Of a DNA stretch of 64,000 bases, positions 62,242 to 64,000 are shown in pieces. How positions within the stretch are numbered: the first letter of the stretch is position 1; every line of letters starts with the position of its first letter. A program made the translations under genes and the position numbers. The stretch is from Dipetalonema caudispina (lineage: Eukaryota; Nematoda; Chromadorea; Rhabditida; Onchocercidae). A model generated the notes under the pieces. That model was not told where the DNA came from. It worked only from the letters and a program-made list of their open reading frames with translations, and did no database searches. The stretch is taken from assembly GCA_013365325.1 (NCBI GenBank), contig JABVXV010000089.1, positions 124,001 to 188,000 of the forward strand, given 5' to 3'.

Positions 62242-62576
62242 TACGTTTCTAATACATATGGAGGAATTTCCAAAATGTCTTAATAGTGTGGTCAGTTTGT
62301 TATCACTGAACAAAGGATGGAATGGACTTATTGATTCGGTAAGGAATAGTCCATTACTCCGAGGACTAAAAGGGGATGTGCAACCGGTCGTATACATTGA
62401 TTACGATAGATTAAAGATAAGCGAGAAACGATTTGTAGAGTATTATCTTCTGTTTCCGTGAAGTGTGCTTGTATCATGTCGTATTTTACGAACATAGTAT
62501 CCAGCACAGGGTACATTAGTATAAGCACTCCCTTTCTTTAGCCGATAATAGAATTTATTCTATTTTGGTCAACGGA
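62242..62576. other. Short stretch next to the tRNA, no firm gene
   Basis: A plus-strand frame with ATG at 62258 begins MEEFPKCLNSVVSLLSLNKG and reaches a possible donor TCG|GTAAGG at 62338, or a TGA at 62459-62461. It starts only 17 nt from the tRNA 5' end. No homologue or second exon was recognised. Confidence 0.35.
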
Positions 62577-63300
62577 TTAAGCAGGTGAAAATGGCAAAGT
62601 TTTTCTGAGAAATTTGAAATTATATCCTACTCAAATTGCTGCTGATGAGATAAACGGCAAGGACTAAAAGCTAAGAAGGGAAAATGAGGCTGCACTGCTC
62701 GATATTACAGATAAGCTTCCGACGCATCCATGAAATTGAATTCGTTTGCTTACAATTCAACTCTTCGTGATCTTCTTCCACAGAATAAATGGATTACTAC
62801 TGAAAAGGGGTCGGTTCTACCGGATTTTCTTTCAACCAATATTTGCATATATTCATTCATTCATTCATTGTCATTTAGAAAAACTGAAATGCTTGCAAAC
62901 TTATAGTATATCAAAAAATATTTAAGTGTAAAGTAGGAAATTAAAAACTGGATGACTTCAACTGCCTGGCCTATTTCATTTTCGTCCAAAATGCCTAGAC
63001 CAGTGATAGCATTCATGTAAGTCTTGTTATCACTTCCTTCTGCATGGCTTAGAGGGAGGCTTAACTGGAACTGTATTTGAAGTTATTGCTAAGCTAGATA
63101 ACACTTATGCACGAATTTCTATAAAAATGAATTGGCGGTGATACCTCAAATCTCTGTCCTCTTTTTATCCCATCAGTGGTCACCGAAATGATCCCTTTGT
63201 TTTTTCTCTCTAAATATATCTGAAAGTTATACCATTGTCGCACTAATAAATATTGTCTGTCAACTCCGCATTCGTACAACATGTACATTGGAATATTCAT
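62577..63300 (-). CDS. Candidate minus-strand gene, unidentified
   Basis: Several exon-like pieces lie in order on minus. An open frame 63145-63300 starts at an ATG (MNIPMYMLYECGVDR) and continues as QIYLERKNKGIISVTTDGIK to GAG|GTATCA. An internal AACTTTCAG at 63220 could instead start the exon at 63219. After a 74-nt intron, a frame from 63070 reads FQLSLPLSHAEGSDNKTYMN and stays open past GILDENEIGQAVEVIQ. Further pieces at 62754-62799 (VIHLFCGRRSRRVE) and 62577-62604 (ending LPFSPA, stop) connect in phase only if a weak donor inside the second exon is used. No family is recognised. Upstream exons could lie beyond 63.3 kb; a piece at 63811-63996 is open after TGTCAG. Confidence 0.35.
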
Positions 63301-64000
63301 GGCCAGAAATGCTAAATTAAACTTATACTTAAAGGAGAACAACTAAGTTGGGACAAACAAGTCTTCATTGTCTACAATCTATAAGCATTTTTAACCTAAT
63401 TTCAATCGTTTCATGCGTTACAGTTTGATCTTTACGATAAATGAAAGAAGAATAAGTTAATCGTAGGCTTATATGCGATGTGAAATCTACCCATTTTTCC
63501 CTTAACAGAAATCGCTTGTTTCTAGAAATTCTCGAAGAATATTTCAGGCGCTAATAACTGATTTTGGTGCACTAATAAATGTTTGACGGATTAATTAATC
63601 GAAATTTCTCCCGAGTACCGCGGCAAGCCATACAATCCTATCACATAGATTTGCGTGTTTTTTAAACCTCTGAGATTTCAAGAATATGGTAAGCATCGTT
63701 GATTAGTGGGAAGGCGCAGTTGGTATAAATTGTATGAAACTTTTGGACGGAGGATGAAATTTCATTAAGAAGGACAATATTCGACACAACCGGTGCGTTT
63801 TTTCTGTTTATTAGTGCAAAAATGTGCTCACAGCAGCAAAATGAATGAGCAGTTCAGCCGATCCGTGCTCATATTGCTTCTTTCGATTCACTTCCCGGCA
63901 AAATTGTCTGGAAATACTTTTTACTCTCTTCGCTTGTGCAGATTTACCAATCTGACATGATTTTCTTTCCAATTGCAGTAGGTTTTTGAGATTCACAACT
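63301..64000. other. Window end, no firm gene
   Basis: AT-rich. A minus-strand frame at 63811-63996 is basic at its start (IGKSAQAKRVK after CATGTCAG) and might be an upstream exon of the minus-strand candidate. Nothing else is supported. Confidence 0.4.

Overview
The window is nuclear DNA of a nematode. It is AT-rich (about one third G+C by eye). Its genes are cut into many short exons bounded by TTTCAG acceptors and GTAAG/GTGAG donors. It holds a nematode cuticle collagen, and several genes have a strong splice acceptor just upstream of the start codon, as expected for spliced-leader trans-splicing. The gene set and style fit a spirurid or filarial-type parasite, but the species is inferred, not shown.

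Layout. 1-19 kb is gene-poor: microsatellites, a duplicated 53-bp block, and a few orphan exon-like pieces including the possible 3' end of a plus-strand gene at 447-1143. 19.2-39.7 kb holds four genes on the minus strand, here in transcription order: a cytochrome b5 reductase 4-like oxidoreductase (39.7-35.7), a CPYC glutaredoxin (34.3-33.4), a TAK1-like MAP3K (31.9-26.4) and a cuticle collagen with an unusually long insert (22.5-19.2). 41.0-46.0 kb (plus) is an MBD2/3 (NuRD subunit) gene without a methyl-CpG-binding domain. 48.9-50.8 kb (minus) is an ANP32-family acidic nuclear protein. 54.4-59.9 kb (plus) is a WDTC1/adipose-type WD40-TPR protein. A tRNA-Asn(GUU) lies at 62.2 kb (minus), and an unassigned minus-strand coding piece follows to about 63.3 kb.

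The exon models were assembled by hand. For the collagen, glutaredoxin, ANP32, WDTC1 and kinase genes, every junction keeps the frame and the assembled proteins (454, 122, 250, 597 and about 373 aa) read continuously through family domains. The CYB5R4 and MBD2/3 models each have an unresolved junction.

Functional links are weak. Two genes are chromatin-related (MBD2/3 and ANP32) and two are redox-related (CYB5R4 and glutaredoxin, adjacent on one strand and possibly co-transcribed). WDTC1 homologues act as chromatin and ubiquitin-ligase adaptors. The most unusual signals are two long near-perfect intronic hairpins, each pairing best on the strand of its host gene, and a decayed tandem copy of a WDTC1 exon lying in the next intron. 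No CRISPR array, prokaryotic element or obvious complete transposon was seen.
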